Below are positions 16,933-25,106 of a stretch of 64,000 bases of DNA, piece after piece; the first letter of the stretch is position 1, and every line of letters begins with the position of its first letter. Location: the NCBI GenBank assembly GCA_020849475.1, contig JADLGE010000005.1:1-64000 (forward strand). Direction: 5' to 3'. The position numbers were made by a program, and so were the translations under genes. Origin of the DNA: Gammaproteobacteria bacterium (lineage in GTDB: Bacteria; Pseudomonadota; Gammaproteobacteria; Ga0077536). The notes beneath the pieces are model-generated. The model was not told the DNA's origin and did not search any database. It saw only the letters and a list, made by a program, of their open reading frames with translations.

Positions 16933-16959
16933 AACCGCCCCGCTGTGCGCGGGGCGGTT
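16933..16959. terminator. Rho-independent-type hairpin
   Basis: Perfect 11-bp arms (16933-16943 and 16949-16959) with loop TGTGC and a short T-run on the plus strand, between the convergent SDR and small membrane protein genes. Confidence 0.75.
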
Positions 16960-16982
16960 TACAAGGCGGGTGTGGCGCCGCC

Positions 16983-17207
16983 TTAGACGAGCAGCGCGCT
17001 CAGCCCGAGCACATCGCGCATGAAGTAGACCACCACGCACACGATGGTCAGCCCACCCCAGAATTGCAGCCAGCGCTGCTTGCCGTAGACGCCCATGCCG
17101 AGCAGGATGATGCCGCACACCAAGGTGAACCACACCGTCAGCTCAACCACGTCGCCGGTATTCTGCACCGGCGCCGTGGTGCCATCGGCCAGCAGGCGAT
17201 AACGCAT
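16983..17207 (-). CDS. Small two-helix membrane protein, coupled to acyl-CoA synthetase
   Basis: A 74-residue protein; ATG at 17207, 15 bp after the stop of the upstream acyl-CoA synthetase. Two hydrophobic helices (about 22-40 and 46-62) are joined by a short basic loop, GKQRW. It is too small for an enzyme. The tight spacing indicates one transcript with the synthetase, so a role as membrane anchor or regulator is possible. I do not recognise the family, and no homologue can be named from sequence alone. Confidence 0.6.
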   Translation of the reverse strand: MRYRLLADGTTAPVQNTGDVVELTVWFTLVCGIILLGMGVYGKQRWLQFWGGLTIVCVVVYFMRDVLGLSALLV

Positions 17208-17222
17208 TACGCGAGGTCAGCC

Positions 17223-18866
17223 TCAGCCTTCGCCGCGGCGCTTCTTTTCGAGATCGCGCAGCTCGCGCCGCATGATCTTGCCGGTGGTGGTCATCGGCAT
17301 GCTGGTCACGAACTCGATCATGCGCGGCACTTCGTGCTTGGCCAGTCGCGAACGCACGTCTTCACGCAGCTCCTCGGCCAGCTTGTCGGTGCCTTCGAAA
17401 CCCGGCTTCAGAATGATGAAGGCCTTGATGATCTCGGTGCGCACCGGATCCGGCACGCCGATGGCGGCCGCCATCTGCACCGCCGGATGCTTCAGCAGCG
17501 CATCCTCGATCTCGCCGGGGCCGATGCGATAGCCGGAGCTGGTGATGACGTCGTCACCGCGGCCATGGAACCAGAAGTAGCCGTCCTCGTCCTTGTGACC
17601 GACGTCGCCGGTAATCAGCCAGTCGCCGATGAACTTGTCGCGCGTCGCCTCGGGCTTGTTGAGATATTCGAGCAGCATGACCGGATGCGGACGCTTGCAC
17701 GCGATGTGGCCTTCAACGCCGACCGGCACTTCGTTGCCGTTGTCATCGATGATCGCGCATATGGTGCCGGGCGTGGACTTGCCGAGCGAACCCGGCTTGA
17801 CCGGAAAGACCTTGCCGTTGTTGCCGAGGATGACGTTGCACTCGGTCTGGCCGAAGCCTTCGTTGACGCTGATCTTGAGTTCCTTCAGCGCCCACTCGTG
17901 CAGGCCCGCACCGACGGATTCACCGCCCGACAGCACCGCGCGCAGCTTGAGGTTGTAGCGGCTCAGCGGATTCTCAACGGTGCGCATGAGTTTCAGCATG
18001 GTCGGCGTCAGGAGCGCCAGGGTCACGCCGTGCTGGTCGAGGATGCGGTAGGCTTCTTCCGGCTCGAAGCCCTTCATGGCGGTGGCGATGACCTTACAGC
18101 CATGGAACCAGCCCGGCATGATGACGTCCATCAAGCCCGCCATCCACGCCCAGTCGGCCGGCGACCACAGGCAGTCGCCGGTCTGCGGGAAGAAGTCGTA
18201 GATGAATTCGAGGCTCGGCATGTGGCCGAGCATCATGCGATGGGGCTGCACCGAGCCCTTGGGCATGCCGGTGGTGCCAGAGGTGTAGCTGATCCAGGCA
18301 ATGTCGTCGGCTCGGGTCTTGACGTTGGTGAACTGGTCGCTGGCGCCTTCGATGGCTTTCCAGAAATTCTGCGAACCTTCCGGCTCACCGTCGATCACCA
18401 GCACCCGCTCGAGCTTGGGCGCGTCTTTGCGCAGCGCCGCGACCTTGGGATAGTTGGCGCTGTCGGTGATCAGGACCTTGGCGCCGCTGTCGTTCAAGCG
18501 ATAGGTGATGGCGTCGCCGCCGAACAGCACCGAGCACGGGCCCGACACCATGCCGCCCTTCCAGCACGCGACGTGGCTGATGGCGCATTCCGGATCCTGC
18601 GCCAGCAGCAGAGTCACGCGATCGCCGCGCTTCAAACCCCAGCTCGCCAGCGTATTGGCCAGCTGGTTGGCGTACTTGCGCACGTCGGCGAAAGTATAGG
18701 AATGGGCCTTCTTCTGCGCATCCTCATAGACCAGTGCCACACGACCCGCGTCATCCGCCCAGCGGTCACAGACATCGTCGGCAATGTTGTACAACTCCGG
18801 AATATTCCATTTGAAGTTGCCGTAGACCTCTTCGTAGGTCGTGCCGCGCTTGAGTAGATTCGTCAT
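17223..18866 (-). CDS. Acyl-CoA synthetase (AMP-forming, medium-chain/acetyl-CoA synthetase type)
   Basis: A 547-residue adenylate-forming enzyme; ATG at 18866 with GGGGGAG upstream (the open frame to 18995 lacks one). The P-loop YTSGTTGMPKG is at 194-204, the A5 motif NEGFGQTE in the middle, GDVGHKDEDGYFWFHGR as A7/A8, and TTTGKIMRREL with the adenylation Lys near the C-terminus. The order and length match ACSM/acetyl-CoA-synthetase-like enzymes that activate short or medium acids. It leads a two-gene operon with the small membrane protein at 16983. Confidence 0.9.
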   Translation of the reverse strand: MTNLLKRGTTYEEVYGNFKWNIPELYNIADDVCDRWADDAGRVALVYEDAQKKAHSYTFADVRKYANQLANTLASWGLKRGDRVTLLLAQDPECAISHVACWKGGMVSGPCSVLFGGDAITYRLNDSGAKVLITDSANYPKVAALRKDAPKLERVLVIDGEPEGSQNFWKAIEGASDQFTNVKTRADDIAWISYTSGTTGMPKGSVQPHRMMLGHMPSLEFIYDFFPQTGDCLWSPADWAWMAGLMDVIMPGWFHGCKVIATAMKGFEPEEAYRILDQHGVTLALLTPTMLKLMRTVENPLSRYNLKLRAVLSGGESVGAGLHEWALKELKISVNEGFGQTECNVILGNNGKVFPVKPGSLGKSTPGTICAIIDDNGNEVPVGVEGHIACKRPHPVMLLEYLNKPEATRDKFIGDWLITGDVGHKDEDGYFWFHGRGDDVITSSGYRIGPGEIEDALLKHPAVQMAAAIGVPDPVRTEIIKAFIILKPGFEGTDKLAEELREDVRSRLAKHEVPRMIEFVTSMPMTTTGKIMRRELRDLEKKRRGEG

Positions 18867-19209
18867 TGACTCCCCCGATTCGAGATTGACTGGCAGGTTG
18901 ACCGGGCGCAGGGCCTTGGTCCGCCCCCCGGTGCGCTCCCGCTGCTGGTTGTATAGGTCCCGCCCTGTCGCGGGGGCGTAAAGATAGCATGGCAAGTGTC
19001 CGCGCCACCCCTCCTAAAAAGGGTTGTCAGGCAGGGATTTCGCGGAACTTTGGGCGTGCATTGCAGCATCGGACGCGCGCACCATCGCGGCCCATCGCAA
19101 CGACATGACGCACTGTCGCGACCGCGACCCTCGGCAGCGCATACACTTGCCGGTGTCAGCGCTGCGCGCATCGTGCCCGCACCACCTACACCACAGGAGT
19201 TTTCACGCC
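18867..19209. other. 343-bp divergent intergenic region
   Basis: Lies between the acyl-CoA synthetase and GST genes. It is GC-rich, with a few short self-complementary G/C patches but no convincing hairpin. No promoter hexamer pair with correct spacing, conserved operator or RNA gene was seen. It presumably holds the two divergent promoters. Confidence 0.4.
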
Positions 19210-19875
19210 ATGACTTATAAATTGATGGGCGCCAACGTCTCGCCCTTCGTGCGCAAGGTTCGTGTTCTATTGGCCGAGAAAGGCCTCGCCTACGATTACG
19301 AGCCGGTCAGCCCCTTTGCGCCGCCCGCCAATTGGCGCGAGATCAGTCCGCTGGGCAAGATTCCCGCATTCATGGACGGCAGCAAGGTGGTGAACGACTC
19401 CACCGTCATCTGCCAGTACATCGAGCGCAAGAACAAAGCAGTGCCCATGCTGCCGGCCGATGATGACGGTTACATCCAGGCCTTGTGGCTGGAGGAATAC
19501 ATTGACGGTGGCTTCTCCGCGGTGGCGGGTGGCAAGGTGTTCTTTCCGCTTATCGTCGCACCGCTGCGCAGCAAGGCGCCGCCGGACGCCGCGACACGCG
19601 CCGAGGCCGCCAAAGTCGTGGCCGAGGAAGTGCCGACGTTCTGGGCCTATATGGAAGCTCAGCTCGGCAACAACCAGTTCTTCGTCAACAACACCCTGAC
19701 GCTGGCTGACATCGCCGTTGCGTCCATCCACGTCAATCTGCTGCACGCGCAGGTCAAGGTCGACGCGGCGCGATTCCCGAAACTCGCGGCCTTCATGGAG
19801 CGCATGCTCGCGCGGCCGAGTTTCAAAGCCGTGATCGAAGAAGAAGCGCCGATGTGGACCTTGAAGAGCGCCTGA
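19210..19875 (+). CDS. Glutathione S-transferase family protein
   Basis: A 221-residue protein; ATG at 19210 (MTYKLMGANVSPFVRKVRVL) with CAGGAG upstream. The thioredoxin-like domain (1-80) includes SPFVRKV at the catalytic-Ser position, the cis-Pro motif GKIPAF, and glutathione-gamma-Glu binding DST (about 63-65). The C-terminal helical domain includes TLADIAVAS, the N-capping box. It is cytosolic and detoxifies electrophiles or catalyses a pathway step. It stands alone, divergent from the acyl-CoA synthetase. Confidence 0.88.
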   Translation: MTYKLMGANVSPFVRKVRVLLAEKGLAYDYEPVSPFAPPANWREISPLGKIPAFMDGSKVVNDSTVICQYIERKNKAVPMLPADDDGYIQALWLEEYIDGGFSAVAGGKVFFPLIVAPLRSKAPPDAATRAEAAKVVAEEVPTFWAYMEAQLGNNQFFVNNTLTLADIAVASIHVNLLHAQVKVDAARFPKLAAFMERMLARPSFKAVIEEEAPMWTLKSA

Positions 19876-19887
19876 CCGCCAGTCCCG

Positions 19888-19911
19888 CACCGGCGGCCAG
19901 CGCCGCCGGTG
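19888..19911. terminator. Hairpin after GST gene
   Basis: Perfect 10-bp arms (19888-19897 and 19902-19911) with loop CAGC, 12 bp after the GST stop and before the convergent thioesterase. There is no T-run. Confidence 0.6.
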
Positions 19912-19947
19912 AATTCCCATCATTCAAGCGGCGCCGACAGCGCGCCG

Positions 19948-20403
19948 CTAAGTCGTGGCCGCGGTGACGACGCCGCGCTGAATCATGCAGGTGGTGGTGC
20001 CATGGGCGTAGACGACGCCCTCGGCACTGCGTAACACCGCCTGCGAGACGCCGACACTGCGCGAGATGTGCACCAGCTCCGAGGCCGCGATGAGCGGCGT
20101 ATTGAGCGGTATCGCTTTCACCAGCTTGACCGCGAGGTCGACGGTGATGTGGCGCGCCTCGGCGCCGAGGCTGGTGTAGATAGCGAGCCCGAGCACGGTA
20201 TCGAGCACCGTGGCCGCAAAGCCGCCATGCACTGAACCGATGGCATTGATATGACGCTCATCAGCCACCGCTTCCATTTCGACGCGGCCCGGCACGATGG
20301 ACACGAGGCGCAGCGGTACGGTTTCCCACATCGGAGGATTGGGCAGCTCGCCAGATTGAATGCGCTTGAGACGCTCCAGCGCCTGCTGATTGATCTGTTG
20401 CAC
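19948..20403 (-). CDS. PaaI-type hotdog thioesterase
   Basis: A 151-residue hotdog-fold protein with a GTG start at 20403. The motif NAIGSVHGGFAATVLDTVLG (from about residue 53) contains the HGG-x-x-A-T-x-x-D signature of PaaI/YbgC-like acyl-CoA thioesterases, with the catalytic Asp in LDTV. It hydrolyses acyl- or aryl-CoA thioesters and recycles CoA. It is convergent with the GST. The upstream ribosome site is weak, so low expression is possible. Confidence 0.87.
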   Translation of the reverse strand: MQQINQQALERLKRIQSGELPNPPMWETVPLRLVSIVPGRVEMEAVADERHINAIGSVHGGFAATVLDTVLGLAIYTSLGAEARHITVDLAVKLVKAIPLNTPLIAASELVHISRSVGVSQAVLRSAEGVVYAHGTTTCMIQRGVVTAATT

Positions 20404-20538
20404 GAATTGCGGCCCCGTTCACGTTCTTTCTGACTGGCCGCGCATCATGCCACACGCACTGCGCACCCTGCCCAAGTGCGGAAATGCGCGGCGCGGCAGG
20501 CATTTGCCGCCATCACGGCAACACTTGCCACATCCTCC

Positions 20539-20566
20539 TAAAGTTCTTGCCGTGCGCGACCGATAA
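20539..20566 (+). promoter_or_regulatory. Sigma-28 (FliA) promoter of fliC
   Basis: TAAAGTTC at 20539-20546 and ACCGATAA at 20559-20566 match the FliA consensus TAAAGTTT / GCCGATAA at 14 of 16 positions. The spacer is 12 nt, where 11 is usual. It sits about 100 bp before the flagellin start, as expected for a class-IV flagellar gene. Confidence 0.8.
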
Positions 20567-20665
20567 CTTCCCCGGAGGCGGTGAATATTCGAAACCGAAT
20601 ATATCCGTCAAAGATAAATGACGCCGCACAACACATGACGGCGTCCTCTCATAGGAAGCATTTCC

Positions 20666-22141
20666 ATGCCTCAGTCAATCAATACCAACGTCGCATCCCT
20701 CAACGCACAGCGTAACCTCAACAAGACGCAGATGGACTTGAACACCTCCATCCAGCGCCTGTCTTCGGGTCTGCGCATCAACTCGTCGAAGGACGACGCG
20801 GCGGGCCTCGCGATTTCGACTCGCATGAGCACCCAGATCAGCGGCCTCGCGGTCGCCGTGCGCAACGCGAACGACGGTATTTCCATCGCCCAGACCGCTG
20901 AAGGCGCGATGGACGAAATGACCAAGTCGCTGCAGCGTGCCAACGACCTCGCCCTGCAGGCCGCCAGCTACAACACCAACGGCGACCGCGGTTCGATGAA
21001 CCAGGAAGTCACGCAGATCATCGACGAGCTGTCGCGCGTCGTGAACCAGACCCGTTACAACGGCCAGCAGCTCCTGACGGGCGGCTTCAGCGCCGACGTG
21101 CAGGTCGGCACCAACGTCAACGAAACCATCAACGTCTCGGTCAACAACCTGTCGCCCACGGGCCTCGGTGTGGCGTCCGAGTACAGCACCGTCAACTCGG
21201 CGTCCAACGCGACCTTTGCCGACCGCATCCGCAACACGTTTGACACCGCGCTCGACGGCAGCGCCGACAGCCTCAATGGCACGGTGCTGGCAGCAGTCAC
21301 CGCCGGTCAGAACTCGGTCAACAAGATCACCGCCATCAATGCCGTCAGCGGCACCACCGGCGTGAACGCGTTCTCCTATGGCAATGCCGCCGTGGCCGCC
21401 AACGACGTGCTTGATGCGGACGCCACCGGCGCCGCGGGTCAGACCATCGGCAACGGTGCGATCACCATCAACGGCGTGTCCATCGACGGCAACGGCGCCA
21501 ACACCACCATGGACGACCTGGTGGCCAACATCAACGCGAAGTCCGGTGAAACCGGCGTGACCGCCGTCAATGACGCCGGCGCCGCCGCCAACCAGAGCCG
21601 CCTGGTGCTGGTCAACCGCACCGGCGCCGCCATCACGGTCGGCATCAACTCCGCCGCGGCCGCCACCGCTACCGGCTTTGCCTCGGGCACGACTTCGGTC
21701 GACGCCGGCGCCAACGGTCTCATCGTGCTCAACCAGAAGTTGAACTCGACCACCGTCACCTATGACGCCGCCGCCACCGGCACGGCCATCACGGGTGTCG
21801 CCGCGGCAACCACCACGCTGGCCAACGCACCTGTCAACGCACAGAGCGTTGCCACGCAGTCGGGCGCCAACCTGGCCCTGCTGGCTTTCCAGTCAGCCTT
21901 GGATCAGATCAACAGCAACCGCGCGGTGCTCGGTGCGAAGCTCAACCGCTTCGACTCGACCATCCGCAACCTGCAGAACGTGTCTGAAAACATCTCCGCC
22001 GCCCGCGGCCGTATCCAGGACGCGGACTTCGCCTCGGAAACGGCTTCCATGACCCGCGCGCAGATCCTGCAGCAGGCAGGTATCGCGATGGTCTCGCAGG
22101 CCAACTCCCTGCCGCAGGCAGCCCTGTCGCTGCTCAAGTAA
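20666..22141 (+). CDS. fliC: Flagellin
   Basis: A 491-residue filament subunit. The N-terminal D0/D1 helices (MPQSINTNVASLNAQRNLNK, and LSSGLRINSSKDDAAGLAI) and C-terminal D1/D0 (AILQQAGIAMVSQANSLPQA) are textbook. The middle (about 165-400) is Ala/Thr/Asn/Gly-rich, without Cys, and contains a flagellin IN motif (ITINGVSIDGNG near 265). Such Ser/Thr-rich domains are the usual O-glycosylation sites, which matters given the glycan cluster starting 3 kb away. It is exported by the flagellar type III system, chaperoned by FliS, and transcribed from the sigma-28 promoter. Confidence 0.97.
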   Translation: MPQSINTNVASLNAQRNLNKTQMDLNTSIQRLSSGLRINSSKDDAAGLAISTRMSTQISGLAVAVRNANDGISIAQTAEGAMDEMTKSLQRANDLALQAASYNTNGDRGSMNQEVTQIIDELSRVVNQTRYNGQQLLTGGFSADVQVGTNVNETINVSVNNLSPTGLGVASEYSTVNSASNATFADRIRNTFDTALDGSADSLNGTVLAAVTAGQNSVNKITAINAVSGTTGVNAFSYGNAAVAANDVLDADATGAAGQTIGNGAITINGVSIDGNGANTTMDDLVANINAKSGETGVTAVNDAGAAANQSRLVLVNRTGAAITVGINSAAAATATGFASGTTSVDAGANGLIVLNQKLNSTTVTYDAAATGTAITGVAAATTTLANAPVNAQSVATQSGANLALLAFQSALDQINSNRAVLGAKLNRFDSTIRNLQNVSENISAARGRIQDADFASETASMTRAQILQQAGIAMVSQANSLPQAALSLLK

Positions 22142-22171
22142 GCGGAGTTTGAAGGCAACCGCCAATGTGAC

Positions 22172-22198
22172 GCGCCCGGGGTTTCGCACCCCGGGCGC
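22172..22198 (+). terminator. Hairpin after fliC
   Basis: Perfect 11-bp G/C arms (22172-22182 and 22188-22198) with loop TTCGC, 30 bp after the fliC stop. Probably attenuates readthrough into flaG, giving flagellin mRNA a stable 3' end. Confidence 0.7.
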
Positions 22199-22221
22199 CA
22201 TTGCCACTGAGAGGTAGCGTC

Positions 22222-22605
22222 ATGGTCACTCATGTCGCAATTCAAAAATTGCCGTCCAATCTGACCGAGTTGCGCACTCAGCGCGCGTCGGTGACCGCCT
22301 ATAGCTCGACGGCTGAGGCGACCTCATCCCAGCCCGCGGTGGACCCGCAGCGCGAAGCTGCCGGCCCGGTGCCGCCGGTCGACGCAAAAATGCTCGAAAA
22401 GGCGGTAAAGGATCTCAGCCAGGGCGTGCAGAACCTGCAGCGCTCGCTGCAGTTTTCCATCGACGAAAGCAGCGGCCGTACGGTCATCAAGGTCGTCGAC
22501 AAGGACACCAAGGAAGTGATCCGGCAGATCCCTGAGCAACAGGTCCTTGAACTCGCCGCGCGCCTCGACAAGAGCGCCGGTGTGTTCGTGCAGGACGAAG
22601 CCTGA
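22222..22605 (+). CDS. flaG: FlaG family protein
   Basis: A 127-residue protein; ATG at 22222 with GAGAGGTAG upstream (an in-frame TTG at 22201 is ignored). The C-terminal half has the FlaG signature IDESSGRTVIKVVDKDTKEV followed by IRQIPEQQVLELAARLD. The N-terminus is a variable, Thr/Pro-rich linker. FlaG proteins influence flagellar filament length in polar-flagellated bacteria. Its place between fliC and fliD is the usual one. Confidence 0.92.
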   Translation: MVTHVAIQKLPSNLTELRTQRASVTAYSSTAEATSSQPAVDPQREAAGPVPPVDAKMLEKAVKDLSQGVQNLQRSLQFSIDESSGRTVIKVVDKDTKEVIRQIPEQQVLELAARLDKSAGVFVQDEA

Positions 22606-22652
22606 GCCGCGAGCGGCGCGCCGCGCACGGCGTGGGCATTGCCAAACGCCCT

Positions 22653-22669
22653 TTGGCCCCGAACTTGCA
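22653..22669 (+). promoter_or_regulatory. Sigma-54 (RpoN) promoter of fliD
   Basis: TTGGCCCCGAACTTGCA has the invariant GG and GC dinucleotides separated by exactly 10 nt and matches most of the -24/-12 consensus (TGGCACG-N4-TTGCA). It lies about 65 bp before the fliD start, suggesting that fliD-fliS form a class-III flagellar operon under FleQ/FlrC-type control. Confidence 0.65.
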
Positions 22670-22735
22670 AAGTTTCTCCTGCTTCTCGCGTTTCGGCAGC
22701 ACCGCTACCCGCGAGGACTTTGAAGGAGTGAAAAC

Positions 22736-24115
22736 GTGGCGTCTCTAAGCACCCAAGGCGTAGGTTCCGGTCTCGACATCGCCGGCATCGTCAACAAGAT
22801 CATGACCATCGAGCGTCAGCCGTGGGTCAAGATGGGCACCGCCCAGGTCGAAATGCAGGCGCAATTGAGTGCCTACGGCCAGTTGAAGAGTGTCGTCTCG
22901 CAGTTCCAGTCCGCAGTCAGCGATTTGACCGACCCGGCCAAATTCAAAGCCGCCAAGGCGACCTCCAGCGATAGCAAGGTAATGACCGCCTCGGCCAGCG
23001 CCGAAGCGAGTGCCGGTTCCTACAGCATCGAAGTCAAACGCCTGGCCGAGACCCACCGTCTGGTCGCCGCGACCACCTTTGCCAACACCAACGCCGCCAA
23101 GGTCGGTGCGACGGGTGACACCATGGCCATCACCGTCGGCAGCAAGAGCTTCACGGTTGAAATCGGCAACAAGACTCTCGACGAAATTCGCACCGCCATC
23201 AACGGCGCGACGGCCAATACCGGCGTCACTGCCTCGACCATCAAGGACGCCACCGGTTTTCACCTGAGCCTGTCAGCCAAGAGCACCGGCTCGGCGAATC
23301 TCGTCACGGCCAAGTTTCATACCCTGGCTGACCCAGTCACCGACCAGCCCGATCCCTTCGCGCTGGCGACCATCAATACCGACAGGAATGCCAGCGGCGC
23401 CTTCACCAGTGCCGACCTCGACGCCGAGCTCAAGCTCGAGAACACCTACAGCGTCACGAGTTCGAGCAATTCCGTGACGGACGTCATCTCCGGCCTGACG
23501 CTGGATCTCGTCACCGCCGGCACCGTCACCGTCAATGTCGCGCGCGACGACGGCAAGATTCAGAGCAACGTGCAGAGTCTCATCTCGGCCTACAACGCCG
23601 TGTTTAAACTGACCTCCGATTTGAAGGGCAAAGTGCTGAGCGACGAGCGCGGCTCGCTGCTCAATATCGAGTCGCAGTTCCGCGATGCACTGCATGTGAA
23701 ATCCGGCAATTCCAGCGCTTTCAAATTCCTGGCCGAAATCGGCGTGACCAACGGCGCCAACGGCACCGGCCTCGCGCTCAACACGACCATCTTCCAGGAA
23801 GCGCTGAAGAAAGATCCGGAAGGCGTGGCCAGCATGTTCACCGACCCCACCAGCGGCGCCGCGGTGCGCTTCAAGGCGGTGGCCAAGAGCATGCTCGACG
23901 CCGGTGGCATCCTGCCGGCGCGCGAAACCAGCATGAAGGCGCGCATCGATGCCAATAGCACCGCGCGCGCCAATCTCGAATACCGATTGGGCCGCAAGGA
24001 GGTGGCCTTGAACAAGCAGTTCAATACTCTGGACGCGCTGATTGCCGGTCTCAACACCACCAGCAGCTACCTGACAACGCAACTTGCGCAGTTCACCGCA
24101 AATAACAAAGCCTGA
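22736..24115 (+). CDS. fliD: Flagellar filament cap protein (HAP2)
   Basis: A 459-residue protein with a GTG start at 22736 and AAGGAG 8 nt upstream. The FliD N-terminus is GVGSGLDIAGIVNKIMTIER (residues 6-25). A flagellin IN motif lies around 135-190. The C-terminal coiled region ends with the FliD-type segment RLGRKEVALNKQFNTLDALI. It caps the growing filament and folds secreted flagellin. The length is typical. It is followed after 121 bp by fliS. Confidence 0.96.
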   Translation: MASLSTQGVGSGLDIAGIVNKIMTIERQPWVKMGTAQVEMQAQLSAYGQLKSVVSQFQSAVSDLTDPAKFKAAKATSSDSKVMTASASAEASAGSYSIEVKRLAETHRLVAATTFANTNAAKVGATGDTMAITVGSKSFTVEIGNKTLDEIRTAINGATANTGVTASTIKDATGFHLSLSAKSTGSANLVTAKFHTLADPVTDQPDPFALATINTDRNASGAFTSADLDAELKLENTYSVTSSSNSVTDVISGLTLDLVTAGTVTVNVARDDGKIQSNVQSLISAYNAVFKLTSDLKGKVLSDERGSLLNIESQFRDALHVKSGNSSAFKFLAEIGVTNGANGTGLALNTTIFQEALKKDPEGVASMFTDPTSGAAVRFKAVAKSMLDAGGILPARETSMKARIDANSTARANLEYRLGRKEVALNKQFNTLDALIAGLNTTSSYLTTQLAQFTANNKA

Positions 24116-24236
24116 CCGATTCAGTCCTGACGGTCGAGGTCGATAAATAGAAACAACAGCACTCACATGCGCTGGTCCGTCAACTGCCGATAGCGGCAGC
24201 GGCCACCAACGGTCCCCACGACCGATAGGAGATTTG

Positions 24237-24692
24237 ATGAGCTATCCACCCAACGCACTCAATGCCATTGATGAATACAGCCGCCTTGCACTGCGCACCG
24301 ACATCGAAACGGCCTCGCCCCATCGCCTGATCCTGTTGCTGCTGGACGGCGCGCTGGACAAGCTGCGCGCCGCCCGCGCGGCGATGGCGCGCGGCAACGT
24401 CGCCGCCAAGGGTTCCAACATCACCTGGGCGATGTCGATCATCGATGGCCTGCGCGCGAGTTTGAATCACGAACGCGGTGGCAAGATTGCCGCCAACCTC
24501 GACGCGCTCTACGACTACATGACGCGCACTCTGGTGACCGCCAATCTGCATAACGACGACAGCAAGCTGGTTGAAGTCGAGAAGCTGCTCGGTGAGATTC
24601 GCACCGGTTGGAAAGGCATCGAAGTCCAGGTCGAGCGCGGCAAGCCGGCGGCCCAGAACGAACTCGGCGCAACGGCGCGCATCTACGGCTGA
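24237..24692 (+). CDS. fliS: Flagellin export chaperone
   Basis: A 151-residue helical protein; ATG at 24237 with AGGAG 5 nt upstream. Hallmarks are the Tyr/Ala-rich N-terminus (ALNAIDEYSRLALRTDIETA), SPHRLILLLLDGALDKL, and the C-terminal LLGEIRTGWKGI. It binds the C-terminus of flagellin in the cytoplasm, preventing polymerisation before export. It is 2 bp from the next small gene, the usual fliT position. Confidence 0.95.
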   Translation: MSYPPNALNAIDEYSRLALRTDIETASPHRLILLLLDGALDKLRAARAAMARGNVAAKGSNITWAMSIIDGLRASLNHERGGKIAANLDALYDYMTRTLVTANLHNDDSKLVEVEKLLGEIRTGWKGIEVQVERGKPAAQNELGATARIYG

Positions 24693-24694
24693 CC

Positions 24695-24991
24695 ATGGCG
24701 CGCGTCATGAGCGAGCAGGAATGGGCCGACGCGGTAGCCGAACAGGTGCGCGCACTGGAAGCGGCCGCCATCGCCACCGACTGGAGTGGCGCGGAGCTCT
24801 GCACCACCTCGCTCGCTGCCCTGCTCGCGGCGCCGCCCGGCACCGACAGAGCCCATACCGAAGCCGTCTTCATGCATGCCTACCAGGCCGTCGGTCGCGT
24901 CAGCGCGGCCGCGCGCGCCGCCCACGACGAAGTGCGCGCCGAACTCCAGCAGTTGGCCAGTTCGCGCAAGGTGGTCGCCGCTTACGGCTGA
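24695..24991 (+). CDS. Small helical protein in fliT position (FliT-like)
   Basis: A 98-residue, Ala-rich, wholly helical protein starting 2 bp after fliS; a second in-frame ATG at 24707 (MSEQEW) is an equally good start. Size, fold and position immediately downstream of fliS match the FliT export chaperone of FliD. FliT is poorly conserved and no diagnostic motif is visible, so the call rests on context. Confidence 0.6.
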   Translation: MARVMSEQEWADAVAEQVRALEAAAIATDWSGAELCTTSLAALLAAPPGTDRAHTEAVFMHAYQAVGRVSAAARAAHDEVRAELQQLASSRKVVAAYG

Positions 24992-24997
24992 CCGTCA

Positions 24998-25023
24998 GCG
25001 CCACGCGGCCTCATGCGTGGCGC
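24998..25023 (+). terminator. Hairpin ending the flagellar operon
   Basis: Perfect 9-bp arms (24998-25006 and 25015-25023) with an 8-nt loop, 6 bp after the fliT-like stop. It separates the flagellar genes from glf. Confidence 0.6.
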
Positions 25024-25106
25024 ATCAATCACAGGCATAATCCGCCGGTGAGTCGCATCACCCCCCAGCATCGCGCCGCTCTGGTCTCCGCCGTCCGCGC
25101 GTTTTC

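Noticed and set aside
16926..18857. Long open frame (643 codons) on the plus strand
   Set aside because: It is antisense to the acyl-CoA synthetase, has no ribosome site and reads as His/Arg/Ala-rich sequence with no motifs; high GC keeps the opposite frame open.
22662..22700. Sigma-28 promoter before fliD starting at CAAAGTTT
   Set aside because: The -35 half fits well, but nothing like GCCGATAA follows at the right distance; the overlapping sigma-54 element is the better match.
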